Shown piece by piece: positions 35,952 through 43,467 of a DNA stretch of 64,000 bases. The notes under the pieces were generated by a model. That model worked only from the letters and a program-made list of their open reading frames with translations, was not told the origin of the DNA and ran no database searches. Each line of letters opens with the position of its first letter. The stretch's first letter is position 1. Source of the DNA: Streptomyces sp. SAI-135 (GTDB taxonomy: Bacteria; Actinomycetota; Actinomycetes; Streptomycetales; Streptomycetaceae); the NCBI RefSeq assembly GCF_029893805.1, contig NZ_JARXYP010000002.1, forward strand, positions 3,162,001 to 3,226,000. Reading direction: 5' to 3'. Both the position numbers and the translations under genes were made by a program.

Positions 35952-36449
35952 TCAGTCGCCGGATCGGGTACGGCCCGCGGTGGCGCCGCCGGGGCCGCCC
36001 TGCCCGGACGGCACCGCCGTCTCGTGCGGAGGGAGCTTGTCGGAGGGCGTGGGCGGCACTGTGGAGGCCGCCTTGTGGGACGCGGTGTCCGGCTTGCCGT
36101 GGGTCGACGCGAGGACACGGGGCGTGGGCCGGCTCTCACCGCCGCCGGACTCCTCCCGCTCCCCCGGCCTGGGCTGGGTCAGCCACGCCACCGCCGCCCC
36201 GGTGACCGCGACGGGCCACTCGACGATGCCCGCGACCCCGAGCACCCCGGCCCCGGCGTACACCGCGAGCCGCCGGCCGCGTGGGGACACCGCCCCGACC
36301 CGGTCCAGCGCTCCCTCGGCCACCCGGCCCACGGTCCCGGCCCCGGGGACCTTTCCCAGTACCGACGCGGCCGCCCGCAACGGCTGCGGGAGCCCCTGCG
36401 CCGGTGACCGCGACTCTGCTGCCTGCTGCGACGACTTCTGCTCGGCCAT
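35952..36449 (-). CDS. Small membrane protein linked to the P-type ATPase
   Basis: This 165-residue protein has one long hydrophobic region (LAVYAGAGVLGVAGIVEWPVAVTGAAVAWL, about residues 61-91). It is followed by a Pro/Ser/Thr/Glu-rich, probably disordered tail. No known domain is recognised. The gene ends 9 nt before the ATPase start, so it is likely an accessory or assembly subunit. The ATG at 36449 is followed by MAEQKSSQQAAES; the longer upstream frame has no start support. Confidence 0.7.
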   Translation of the reverse strand: MAEQKSSQQAAESRSPAQGLPQPLRAAASVLGKVPGAGTVGRVAEGALDRVGAVSPRGRRLAVYAGAGVLGVAGIVEWPVAVTGAAVAWLTQPRPGEREESGGGESRPTPRVLASTHGKPDTASHKAASTVPPTPSDKLPPHETAVPSGQGGPGGATAGRTRSGD

Positions 36450-36551
36450 GGCTCGCCTCGCGTGTGGGGGGTCTTCTCCTTCGGACCGACCGGGTTCCCC
36501 CACTCCGGACGCTCACCCCCACCAGCGGCGACCGGTCAGCGGCCGTCCCGC

Positions 36552-37439
36552 TCACGCCGGAAGGCGCGGGGCTCGCTCCAGGGCGATCGCGTGCAGCCGC
36601 TCCAGCCGTCGCCGGGACTCCTCGTCGGCCGGGGCGTACGTCACCATGCGGGGGCCCGCCTCGGGGCCGAGCCAGAGGTCGGTGTGGTCGACGGAGACGC
36701 GGCCGACGTAGCGGTTCATGAACTCCTTGCGGCGGCCGCGGTGTTCGATGACCTCGTGGCGGTCCCAGACCTCGCGGAACTCCGGGGACTCGGTGCGCAG
36801 CCGGTGCAGGAGCATCTTCCAGGCGGGCTCGGCGAGGTGGCCGGCCATGGTGGCGCGGAAGCGGGCGGCCATCAGGCGCTGCACCTCCGGCAGGTGGACG
36901 ATCGAGGAGCGCCAGTCGTCGTCGGTGTAGGAGAGGATCATGCAGTTGCGGTCCTCGGGCGGTACCGCGTCCAGGTCGCACAGGAGCAGGCCGTAGGTGC
37001 GGTTGTAGGCGAGGATGTCGTAGCGGCTGTTCTGCACACAGGCCGGGAGCGGTTCCAGTTGTTCGAGCACCTGTCGGACGGCGGGCGTGATCGAGGGGCA
37101 GACGGTGGCCGGGGTCGGGTCGACCGCTCCGGCCAGCTGGAACAGGTGCGAGCGCTCGGTCGGGTCCAGCAGCAGGGCGCGGGCCAGGGCGTCCAGTACC
37201 TGTACGGAGACCTGGATGTCCCGGGCCTGCTCCAGCCAGGTGTACCAGGTGACGCCGACCGCGGAGAGCTGGGCGACCTCCTCCCGGCGCAGGCCCGGGG
37301 TGCGACGCCTGCGGCCGCGGACCAGGCCGACCTGCTCGGGGGTGATGTGCTCGCGGCGGTGGCGCAGGAAGGCGGCGAGCTCATGGCGCCGGATCACCGA
37401 GAGGGACGCGGTCTCCGGTACGGCGGTCTCCTGGGCCAT
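36552..37439 (-). CDS. XRE-type regulator with MmyB-like ligand-binding domain
   Basis: This 295-residue protein has a helix-turn-helix (ELAAFLRHRREHITPEQVGL ... RRTPGLRREEVAQLSAVGVTWYTWLEQARDIQVSVQVLDALARAL). A MmyB-like domain follows (VQNSRYDILAYNRTYGLLLCDL, WEVWDRH-like REVWDRHEVIEHRGRRKEF). MmyB-type regulators are common in Streptomyces, usually divergent from the gene they control. Here that is the MFS exporter, and a GTACCAG-N12-CTGGTAC inverted repeat lies in the gap. The ATG at 37439 is preferred over the one at 37448, which is too close to GGAGG. Confidence 0.87.
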   Translation of the reverse strand: MAQETAVPETASLSVIRRHELAAFLRHRREHITPEQVGLVRGRRRRTPGLRREEVAQLSAVGVTWYTWLEQARDIQVSVQVLDALARALLLDPTERSHLFQLAGAVDPTPATVCPSITPAVRQVLEQLEPLPACVQNSRYDILAYNRTYGLLLCDLDAVPPEDRNCMILSYTDDDWRSSIVHLPEVQRLMAARFRATMAGHLAEPAWKMLLHRLRTESPEFREVWDRHEVIEHRGRRKEFMNRYVGRVSVDHTDLWLGPEAGPRMVTYAPADEESRRRLERLHAIALERAPRLPA

Positions 37440-37493
37440 GCTGGTCATGCCTCCAGCCTGCCTGCACCGGCACCCTGTTGCCAGGTGGTTCTT

Positions 37494-37519
37494 GTACCAG
37501 GATAAGAAGACTCTGGTAC
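37494..37519. promoter_or_regulatory. Inverted repeat in the MmyB-like/MFS divergent gap
   Basis: GTACCAG and CTGGTAC are perfect 7-bp arms separated by 12 nt, about 30 nt before the MFS start. They probably bind the divergent XRE/MmyB regulator. Confidence 0.5.
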
Positions 37520-37549
37520 CCCTCTGGGAGGGGGCGCAGGCTCAGGACC

Positions 37550-38977
37550 GTGACCACCGAAACCACGACTCCACGCCCCGTCCGCGCCGCCGCGCCACCC
37601 GAGCTGGGCGGCCTCGGACTGTTCACTGTGCTGCTGGCCGCGGCACTCCCCCTCATCGACTTCTTCATCGTCAACGTCGCCCTGCCCAGCATCGGCGCGG
37701 ACCTGTCCGCGAGCGAGTCGGTCCTCGAACTCGTCGTGGCGGGTTACGGGTTGGCGTACGCCGTCCTCCTCGTCCTCGGCGGCCGGCTCGGTGACCTCTT
37801 CGGGCGCCGCCGGCTGTTCCTGGGCGGCATGCTGGCGTTCGGGCTGACCTCGCTGGCGTGCGGGCTCGCACCGAGCGCCTGGGCGCTGGTCGCGGCGCGG
37901 GTCGCGCAGGGCGCCGCGTCGGCCGCGATGCTGCCGCAGGTCCTCGCCACCATCCAGTCGGCGACCACCGGATCCCGCCGGGCGCGGGCGATGGGCCTGT
38001 ACGGCGCCACGGCGGGCCTCGCCATGGTGGCGGGCCAGATCCTCGGCGGGGTCCTGGTGGCGGCCGACATCGCGGGCACGAGCTGGCGGGCGGCGTTCCT
38101 GGTGAACGTCCCGGTCGTCCTGGCCGGCGTGGTCCTCGCGGCCCGTACGGTCCCGGAGACCCGTTCGCCCCGCCCCGAGCCGGTGGACGGCCCGGGTACG
38201 GTCCTGCTGGCGGCGGCCCTGCTGGCGCTGCTCGCCCCGCTGACCGAGGGCAGGGCGGCGGGCTGGCCGTTGTGGACGTGGCTGTCCCTGGCGGCGTTCC
38301 CGTTGCTGGCGGGGGCGTTCTTCGCGGTGGAGCGCAGGGCGGACCGCGCGGGGCGTACCCCTCTGGTCCCGCCGAGCCTGTTCGCCCTGGTGTCCCTGCG
38401 GCGCGGCCTGCTGCTGATCCTGCCCTTCTCGATGGGATTCGCCGGCTTCATGTTCGTGATCGCGGTGGCCCTCCAGGAGGGGGCGGGCCGCAGTCCCGTC
38501 CAGGCGGGCCTCGCGCTGGTCCCGCTCGCGGTGACGTTCCTGTTCACGTCGGTCGCGGGGCCGCGGCTGATCTCCCGCTTCGGCACCCGGGTGGTGACGG
38601 CGGGTGCGCTGATCCAGGGGGCCGGCCTGGGCCTGATGATCCTGGCGGCCCGTTCCTCCTGGCCTGACCTCGGTCTGCTGCCCCTGCTGCCCGGCGGCGC
38701 GATCGCCGGGGTCGGTCAGGCGCTCCAGCTGCCCGTGGTCTTCCGGATCGTGCTGTCCGAGGTGCCGCCCGCGCGGGCCGGTGTGGGCGGTGGCGTGATG
38801 GTCACCACCCAGCAGGCCGCCCTGGCGCTGGGCGTGGCCACGCTGGGGAGTCTCTTCCTCGCCCTGGTGCCGGGCATGGGCATGCGGGACGCCCTGGTGA
38901 CGACGCTCCTCGTCCAGCTCGCCGGGGTGGCCCTGACCGGTGTGCTGAGTCTGCGGCTGCCGCGGACGATCGACTGA
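37550..38977 (+). CDS. MFS transporter, EmrB/QacA-like
   Basis: This 475-residue transporter has 14 predicted helices. ALPLIDFFIVNVALPSIGADL lies in helix 1, motif A GRLGDLFGRRRLFLGGM between helices 2 and 3, and motif C-like GLYGATAGLAMVAGQILGG in helix 5. It likely exports a drug or natural product. The GTG at 37550 comes 30 nt after the inverted repeat; no better start is visible. It is divergent from, and presumably controlled by, the MmyB-like regulator. Confidence 0.87.
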   Translation: MTTETTTPRPVRAAAPPELGGLGLFTVLLAAALPLIDFFIVNVALPSIGADLSASESVLELVVAGYGLAYAVLLVLGGRLGDLFGRRRLFLGGMLAFGLTSLACGLAPSAWALVAARVAQGAASAAMLPQVLATIQSATTGSRRARAMGLYGATAGLAMVAGQILGGVLVAADIAGTSWRAAFLVNVPVVLAGVVLAARTVPETRSPRPEPVDGPGTVLLAAALLALLAPLTEGRAAGWPLWTWLSLAAFPLLAGAFFAVERRADRAGRTPLVPPSLFALVSLRRGLLLILPFSMGFAGFMFVIAVALQEGAGRSPVQAGLALVPLAVTFLFTSVAGPRLISRFGTRVVTAGALIQGAGLGLMILAARSSWPDLGLLPLLPGGAIAGVGQALQLPVVFRIVLSEVPPARAGVGGGVMVTTQQAALALGVATLGSLFLALVPGMGMRDALVTTLLVQLAGVALTGVLSLRLPRTID

Positions 38978-39066
38978 CTCTCCGGCTCAAGTTGTGGCGA
39001 ACGCCCCGTGAAGATACTGCTGTTGATGTTGTTCTTGCTGCACACTCCTAGCCGGAGGCGAGGCGG

Positions 39067-39270
39067 ATGGTGCAGATCGGCACGAGCAGGGTGAGCCGCT
39101 GGGACCAGCACGGGCGCGAACACGTGGTCCAGGTGGAGCGCAAGGGCCCGCAGCGCATGATCAGGTGCGGCACCTGCGGCTGGCGCAGGGGGGCGCAGTT
39201 CCTGCCCTGGCTGAAGGCGGAGGAGCACCTCGCGGAGGCCCACCAGGCGACGGTGGATCCCTCGACGTAG
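39067..39270 (+). CDS. Small conserved protein with one CxxC
   Basis: This 67-residue hydrophilic protein begins MVQIGTSRVSRWDQHGREHV and carries a single IRCGTCGWRRG knuckle with a downstream EEHLAEAHQ. The two Cys and two His are placed like a minimal zinc finger (C-x2-C ... H-x4-H). That arrangement suggests a nucleic-acid or protein adaptor, but this is only a reading of spacing. GGAGG lies upstream of the ATG. It is a stand-alone gene convergent with the TetR gene. Function unknown. Confidence 0.65.
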   Translation: MVQIGTSRVSRWDQHGREHVVQVERKGPQRMIRCGTCGWRRGAQFLPWLKAEEHLAEAHQATVDPST

Positions 39271-39283
39271 CGCGGGGCGGCGC

Positions 39284-39871
39284 TCAGGCCGTGAGGCCCC
39301 GGACCAGCAGGTCCACCAGTGCCGTGAACTCCTGCTGGACGCCCGGCTGTTCCCACTCCCCGGCGTAGCAGGGGTCGTGGAAGCGGCCCGTGGCCTGGAA
39401 GACGGCCAGGGCCGCGACGGCCGGGTCGGGGACGGTGAAGGTGCCCGCGTCGATGCCGTCCTGGACGACACGGGTGAGCTGACCGGTCAGTTCGGTGAGG
39501 TGCTCGATGACCGCCGTGACGTTCTCACCGGTCAGGACCGTGTAGGTGGCGAACAGTTCCGGATCGTCGCCCGCCTTGCGGCGCTTGGCCTCGAAGAGCG
39601 CGGCCAGCCAGTCCCGCAGCCGGGCCTCCGGGTCACGGTCCTGCGCGGCGATCTCGGCCAGCATGCCCGTCGCCCGGTCCAGCCACCGCTTCGTGACCGC
39701 CTCCCGCAGCGCCGCCTTCGTACGGAAGTGGCGGTAGACGCTGCCATGGCTGACGCCGAGCGCGCGGGCCACGTCGACCACGGTGGCCTTGGCCGGTCCG
39801 TGGCGGCGCAGCACCTCCTCGGTGGCTTCGAGGATGCGCTCGGCGGTCAGGGTCTCAAGGGTCGGGGGCAT
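39284..39871 (-). CDS. TetR family transcriptional regulator
   Basis: This 195-residue protein has the TetR helix-turn-helix ERILEATEEVLRRHGPAKATVVDVARALGVSHGSVYRHFRTKAALREAV. A divergent C-terminal domain follows (DPELFATYTVLTGENVTAVIEH). The aldo/keto reductase gene lies upstream in the same direction, with 163 nt between. That gene has a 36-bp inverted repeat at its promoter that this protein might bind. The regulator's own upstream region has no copy of that repeat. The ligand is unknown. Confidence 0.85.
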   Translation of the reverse strand: MPPTLETLTAERILEATEEVLRRHGPAKATVVDVARALGVSHGSVYRHFRTKAALREAVTKRWLDRATGMLAEIAAQDRDPEARLRDWLAALFEAKRRKAGDDPELFATYTVLTGENVTAVIEHLTELTGQLTRVVQDGIDAGTFTVPDPAVAALAVFQATGRFHDPCYAGEWEQPGVQQEFTALVDLLVRGLTA

Positions 39872-39943
39872 GCCTAGACGGTACCTGGCACGCTGTTCAC
39901 AGCCGGATCGGTGCGGCTCGACCAGCCCGCACCGCACCCACCC

Positions 39944-39963
39944 AGGGGCGCGGGGAACTGCAC
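39944..39963 (-). repeat. 3'-end hairpin motif, copy 6 (one mismatch)
   Basis: On the minus strand GTGCAGTTCCCCGCGCCCCT starts 72 nt after the aldo/keto reductase stop. The C-to-T change at base 2 keeps the stem through a G-U pair (CGUG with CGCG). Confidence 0.75.
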
Positions 39964-40034
39964 GGCCAGCCCCCACCGGCCCGCACCAGCCCTACGACAG
40001 CGGCCGGCGTACGGCAGCAAGGGCGGCACCGTGT

Positions 40035-41045
40035 TCACCGCTCGCTGTCCAGCATGGCCATCTGCGGCGCCGCGTACCGCTCGCCCGCCGCCGCGTCCGC
40101 CGGTACCGCCTCCTCGATGGCGGCGAGGTCGGCGGCGTCCAGGGTGACGTCCAGCGCACCCAGGGCCTCCCCGAGCCGCTCGCGGGTCCGCGCGCCGACC
40201 AGCGGCACGATGTCGTCTCCCCGGGAGGCCACCCAGGCGATGGCGATCTGCGCGACCGTGACGCCCTTCTGTTCGGCGATCTTGCGCAGGGACTCGACCA
40301 GCGCGAGGTTGTGCCGGAGGTTCTCGCCCTGGAAGCGGGGCGAGTGGGCCCGGAAGTCGTTCGCGGCGAGGTGTCGGTCGGCCGTGAGGTGGCCGGAGAT
40401 CAGCCCACGGGAGAGCACTCCGTACGCGGTGACGGAGATGCCCAGCTCGCGCAGGGCGGGCAGGATCTCCCGCTCAGGGCCGCGGGATATCAGCGCGTAC
40501 TCGATCTGGAGGTCGGAGATCGGGGCGGTGGCGGCGGCCCGGCGGATGGTGTCGGCGCCGACCTCGCTGAGCCCGATGTGCCGGACCCAGCCCTTCTCGA
40601 CCAGCTCGGCGATCGCGCCGACGGTCTCCTCGATCGGCACCTGGGGGTCGAGCCGGGACGGGCGGTAGACGTCGATGTGGTCGACGCCGAGGCGCTGGAG
40701 GGAGTACGCGGCGAAGTTCTTCACGGCGGCGGGACGGCCGTCGAAGCCGGACCAGCCGCCGTCCGGGTCGCGCATCGAGCCGAACTTCACGCTGAGCAGC
40801 GCCTTCTCGCGCAGTGCGGCCGGTGCGGTGCGCAGCGCCTCGCTGATCAGCAGTTCGTTGTGGCCCGAGCCGTAGAAGTCGCCGGTGTCCAGCAGGGTGA
40901 CGCCGGCCTCCAGGGCGGCGTGGATGGTGGCGATCGACTCGGCCCGGTCGCTCTCGCCGTACATGCCGGACATGCCCATGCAGCCGAGGCCGAGGGCGGA
41001 GACCTGGGGGCCGGTGGTACCGAGGGTTCGGGTTGGCATCGTCAT
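40035..41045 (-). CDS. Aldo/keto reductase
   Basis: This 336-residue NADPH-dependent reductase has ALGLGCMGMSGMYG, VTLLDTGDFYGSGHNE (catalytic Asp and Tyr) and LLSVKFGSM (catalytic Lys). VDHIDVYRPSRLDPQVPIEET has the usual catalytic His position occupied as in many bacterial AKRs of this branch. The C-terminus VPLVGARTRERLGEAL binds the 2'-phosphate of NADPH. The substrate is unknown. AAGGTGG lies 5 nt before the ATG at 41045. Just upstream is a long inverted repeat, so expression is probably tightly regulated. Confidence 0.88.
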   Translation of the reverse strand: MTMPTRTLGTTGPQVSALGLGCMGMSGMYGESDRAESIATIHAALEAGVTLLDTGDFYGSGHNELLISEALRTAPAALREKALLSVKFGSMRDPDGGWSGFDGRPAAVKNFAAYSLQRLGVDHIDVYRPSRLDPQVPIEETVGAIAELVEKGWVRHIGLSEVGADTIRRAAATAPISDLQIEYALISRGPEREILPALRELGISVTAYGVLSRGLISGHLTADRHLAANDFRAHSPRFQGENLRHNLALVESLRKIAEQKGVTVAQIAIAWVASRGDDIVPLVGARTRERLGEALGALDVTLDAADLAAIEEAVPADAAAGERYAAPQMAMLDSER

Positions 41046-41061
41046 GCCATCCACCTTGCCA

Positions 41062-41097
41062 TGACAGCTGACAGATTTCAATATCTGTCAGCTGTCA
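41062..41097 (-). promoter_or_regulatory. 36-bp perfect inverted repeat upstream of the aldo/keto reductase
   Basis: TGACAGCTGACAGAT and ATCTGTCAGCTGTCA are exact 15-nt arms around ttcaat, ending 16 nt before the start codon. Each arm contains two TGACAG half-sites, and further TGTCAG copies follow at 41101-41117. This looks like a multi-site operator, TetR-like in style. Confidence 0.65.
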
Positions 41098-41143
41098 CTT
41101 GTCAGCGGCTGTCAGCGGCCGCCCGCCCGCGGCCTCCGCCGGT

Positions 41144-41752
41144 TCAGTCGGTGGTCGCCAGCTTCGCTCCCAGCAGCACGAAGGACCCCGCGAAGCTCCG
41201 CCGCAGCCAGGCCATCACCCGGGGCCGCGAGATCACGTGGCTGCGCACCGAGGCGGCGAGCACCCCGTACCCGGCGAAGACGACGAAGGTCGCCAGCATG
41301 AAGACCCCGCTCAGCGCCAGCATGCGCGGCAGGGCGTGCGGCTCGGAGGGGCTCACGAACTGGGGCAGGAACGCGAGGAAGAAGATCGTCAGCTTCGGGT
41401 TGAGGAGGTTGATCAGCACCCCTCGGACGATCACGCGGCCCGCGGACCGGGGCGCGCCGCCCTCGTCGACGTCGATCACCTCCTTGTCCCGCACGGTCGC
41501 CCAGGCCATGTACAGCAGGTAGGCGACCCCGGCGTACTTGACCGCCTGGAACGCCACGGCACTGGCGTTCAGCAGCGCGGCGAGCCCGGTGACGGTGGCC
41601 AGGACGTGCGGCACGATCCCGAGGGTGCAGGCGAACGCGGCCACGACGCTCGCGCGGGGGCCCCGGGACAGGCCGGCGGCGAGCGTGTAAACGACCCCGG
41701 TGCCGGGGGTGGCGACCACCACGAGGGTGGTGAGGAGGAAGGCGAGGCTCAT
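41144..41752 (-). CDS. LysE family exporter
   Basis: This 202-residue membrane protein starts SLAFLLTTLVVVATPGTGVVYTLAAGLSRG, the LysE/RhtB N-terminal signature. It also has GVLINLLNPKLTIFFLAFLPQFV. Six hydrophobic helices are visible. It likely exports an amino acid or derivative. The ATG at 41752 is 22 nt downstream of a perfect 17-bp inverted repeat, which argues for specific control. The regulator is not adjacent. It is a second, divergent LysE relative of the one at 15195. Confidence 0.85.
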   Translation of the reverse strand: MSLAFLLTTLVVVATPGTGVVYTLAAGLSRGPRASVVAAFACTLGIVPHVLATVTGLAALLNASAVAFQAVKYAGVAYLLYMAWATVRDKEVIDVDEGGAPRSAGRVIVRGVLINLLNPKLTIFFLAFLPQFVSPSEPHALPRMLALSGVFMLATFVVFAGYGVLAASVRSHVISRPRVMAWLRRSFAGSFVLLGAKLATTD

Positions 41753-41774
41753 GGGGCCAGCCTGGACACGGAAA

Positions 41775-41816
41775 GGCCCCCGATACAGGTCCACCCGGAG
41801 ACCTGTATCGGGGGCC
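41775..41816 (-). promoter_or_regulatory. Perfect 17-bp inverted repeat upstream of the LysE gene
   Basis: GGCCCCCGATACAGGTC and GACCTGTATCGGGGGCC flank an 8-nt spacer, 22 nt before the start. The inner GATACAGGTC-N8-GACCTGTATC looks like a transcription-factor site, while the GC-rich outer arms could form an RNA hairpin. It may act as an operator, an attenuator or the glyS terminator. Confidence 0.6.
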
Positions 41817-41849
41817 ACTCGTCGAGGGGCGCCCCCGGCGCACCCCGTC

Positions 41850-41869
41850 AGGGGCGCGGGGAACTGCGC
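41850..41869 (-). repeat. 3'-end hairpin motif, copy 7
   Basis: An exact GCGCAGTTCCCCGCGCCCCT on the minus strand starts 84 nt after the glyS stop and is oriented with glyS. Confidence 0.8.
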
Positions 41870-41952
41870 GACCGGCCACGACGCGCCCGTGGACGACGAC
41901 GCACCGATCAGCCGTCGGACCTCACAGCCGAGAGACCCGACAGCCGACGGAC

Positions 41953-43335
41953 CTAGCAGCCGACGAGACGCCCGGCCAGGTAGCCCTCGATCTGGTCGAG
42001 GGACACCCGCTCCTGCTTCATGGAGTCGCGCTCGCGGACCGTCACCGCGTTGTCGTCCAGGGTGTCGAAGTCGACCGTCACGCAGTACGGCGTGCCGATC
42101 TCGTCCTGACGGCGGTAACGGCGGCCGATCGCGCCCGCGTCGTCGAACTCGATGTTCCAGTTCTGGCGCAGCGCCTGGGCGAGGCCCTTGGCCTTCGGGG
42201 ACAGCTCGGCGTTGCGGGACAGCGGCAGGACCGCGACCTTCACCGGGGCGAGGCGGTGGTCCAGGCGCAGCACCGTGCGCTTCTCCAGCTTGCCCTTGGC
42301 GTTGGGGGCCTCGTCCTCGACGTACGCGTCGAGCAGGAACGCCAGCATCGCGCGGCCCACACCGGCCGCGGGCTCGATGACGTACGGCGTCCAGCGCTCG
42401 CCGGCCTCCTGGTCGTAGAAGACGAGGTCCTGGCCGGAGGCCTTGGAGTGGGCGTTGAGGTCGTAGTCGGTGCGGTTGGCCACGCCCTCCAGCTCACCCC
42501 ACTCGTTGCCGCCGAACTGGAAGCGGTACTCGATGTCGGCGGTGCGCTTGGAGTAGTGGGAGAGCTTCTCGGCCGGGTGCTCGTACCAGCGCATGTTCTC
42601 CTCGCGCAGACCGAGGCCGGTGTACCAGTTCCAGCGCTGCTCCATCCAGTACTCCTGCCACTTCTCGTCCTCGCCCGGCTTGACGAAGAACTCCATCTCC
42701 ATCTGCTCGAACTCGCGGGTGCGGAAGATGAAGTTGCCGGGCGTGATCTCGTTGCGGAAGGACTTGCCCATCTGCGCGATGCCGAACGGCGGCTTCTTGC
42801 GCGAGGCGACCTGCACCTGGGCGAAGTTGGTGAAGATTCCCTGCGCGGTCTCGGGACGCAGGTAGGCGATGGAGCCGCTGTCCTGGGTCGGGCCGAGGTG
42901 GGTGGAGAGCAGACCCGAGAACTGCTTGGGCTCGGTGAACTGGCCCTTGTTGCCGCAGTTGGGGCAGTTCACGTCGGCGAGGCCGTTCTCCGGGGCGTGC
43001 CCCTTCTTGGCCTCGTACGCCTCCTCCAGGTGGTCCGCGCGGAACCGCTTGTGGCAGGAGGTGCACTCGGTCAGCGGGTCCGTGAAGGTGGCCACGTGAC
43101 CGGACGCGACCCAGACCTCGGGGGCCAGGATCACGGAGGAGTCGAGACCGACCACGTCCTCGCGCGACGTGACCATGTAACGCCACCACTGACGCTTCAG
43201 GTTCTCCTTGAGCTCGACACCCAGCGGTCCGTAGTCCCAGGCGGCGCGCTGACCGCCGTAGATCTCACTACAGGGGAAAACGAAGCCCCGGCGCTTGCTC
43301 AGGCTGACGATGGTGTCGATCTTGTCGGCGGCCAC
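41953..43335 (-). CDS. glyS: Glycyl-tRNA synthetase (alpha2 type)
   Basis: This 460-residue class II synthetase charges tRNA-Gly. It has GFVFPCSEIYGGQRAAWDYGP (N-terminal), a zinc-ribbon insertion (CTSCHKRF ... CPNCGNKG), motif 2 FRNEITPGNFIFRTREFEQMEMEFF and motif 3 GVGRAMLAFLLDAY. The anticodon-binding domain follows (VAVLPLSRNAELSPKAKGLAQALRQ). The GTG at 43335 gives the conserved VAADKIDTIVSLSKRRGF start with AAGAGAG upstream. It is divergent from the zinc importer operon. Confidence 0.95.
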   Translation of the reverse strand: MAADKIDTIVSLSKRRGFVFPCSEIYGGQRAAWDYGPLGVELKENLKRQWWRYMVTSREDVVGLDSSVILAPEVWVASGHVATFTDPLTECTSCHKRFRADHLEEAYEAKKGHAPENGLADVNCPNCGNKGQFTEPKQFSGLLSTHLGPTQDSGSIAYLRPETAQGIFTNFAQVQVASRKKPPFGIAQMGKSFRNEITPGNFIFRTREFEQMEMEFFVKPGEDEKWQEYWMEQRWNWYTGLGLREENMRWYEHPAEKLSHYSKRTADIEYRFQFGGNEWGELEGVANRTDYDLNAHSKASGQDLVFYDQEAGERWTPYVIEPAAGVGRAMLAFLLDAYVEDEAPNAKGKLEKRTVLRLDHRLAPVKVAVLPLSRNAELSPKAKGLAQALRQNWNIEFDDAGAIGRRYRRQDEIGTPYCVTVDFDTLDDNAVTVRERDSMKQERVSLDQIEGYLAGRLVGC

Positions 43336-43429
43336 GGTGCTCTCTTCATGACGAATGGACGGCAGCGAATGCCTCAGGTTACCGGCGCCGCCACCCCTCG
43401 TATCAAATCGGTTCGCGACCCGGACTTTG

Positions 43430-43467
43430 TTGACAACGGTTTCCATATTTGATGAAAATGACTGTCA
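43430..43467 (+). promoter_or_regulatory. Zur-controlled promoter of the zinc importer operon
   Basis: TTGACA (43430-43435) and GAAAAT (43454-43459) are 18 nt apart. The -10-like element lies inside TGAAAAT-G-ACTGTCA (43453-43467), a close match to the Streptomyces Zur box (TGAAAAT-N-ATTTTCA). The site ends on the A of the most likely ATG, so the message may be leaderless, and Zur would block RNA polymerase directly. Confidence 0.65.

Noticed and set aside
31680..36407. An uninterrupted plus-strand frame of about 1575 codons across the P-type ATPase
   Set aside because: It is a GC-bias shadow of the ATPase on the minus strand, rich in Arg, Gly, His and Gln with no domain.
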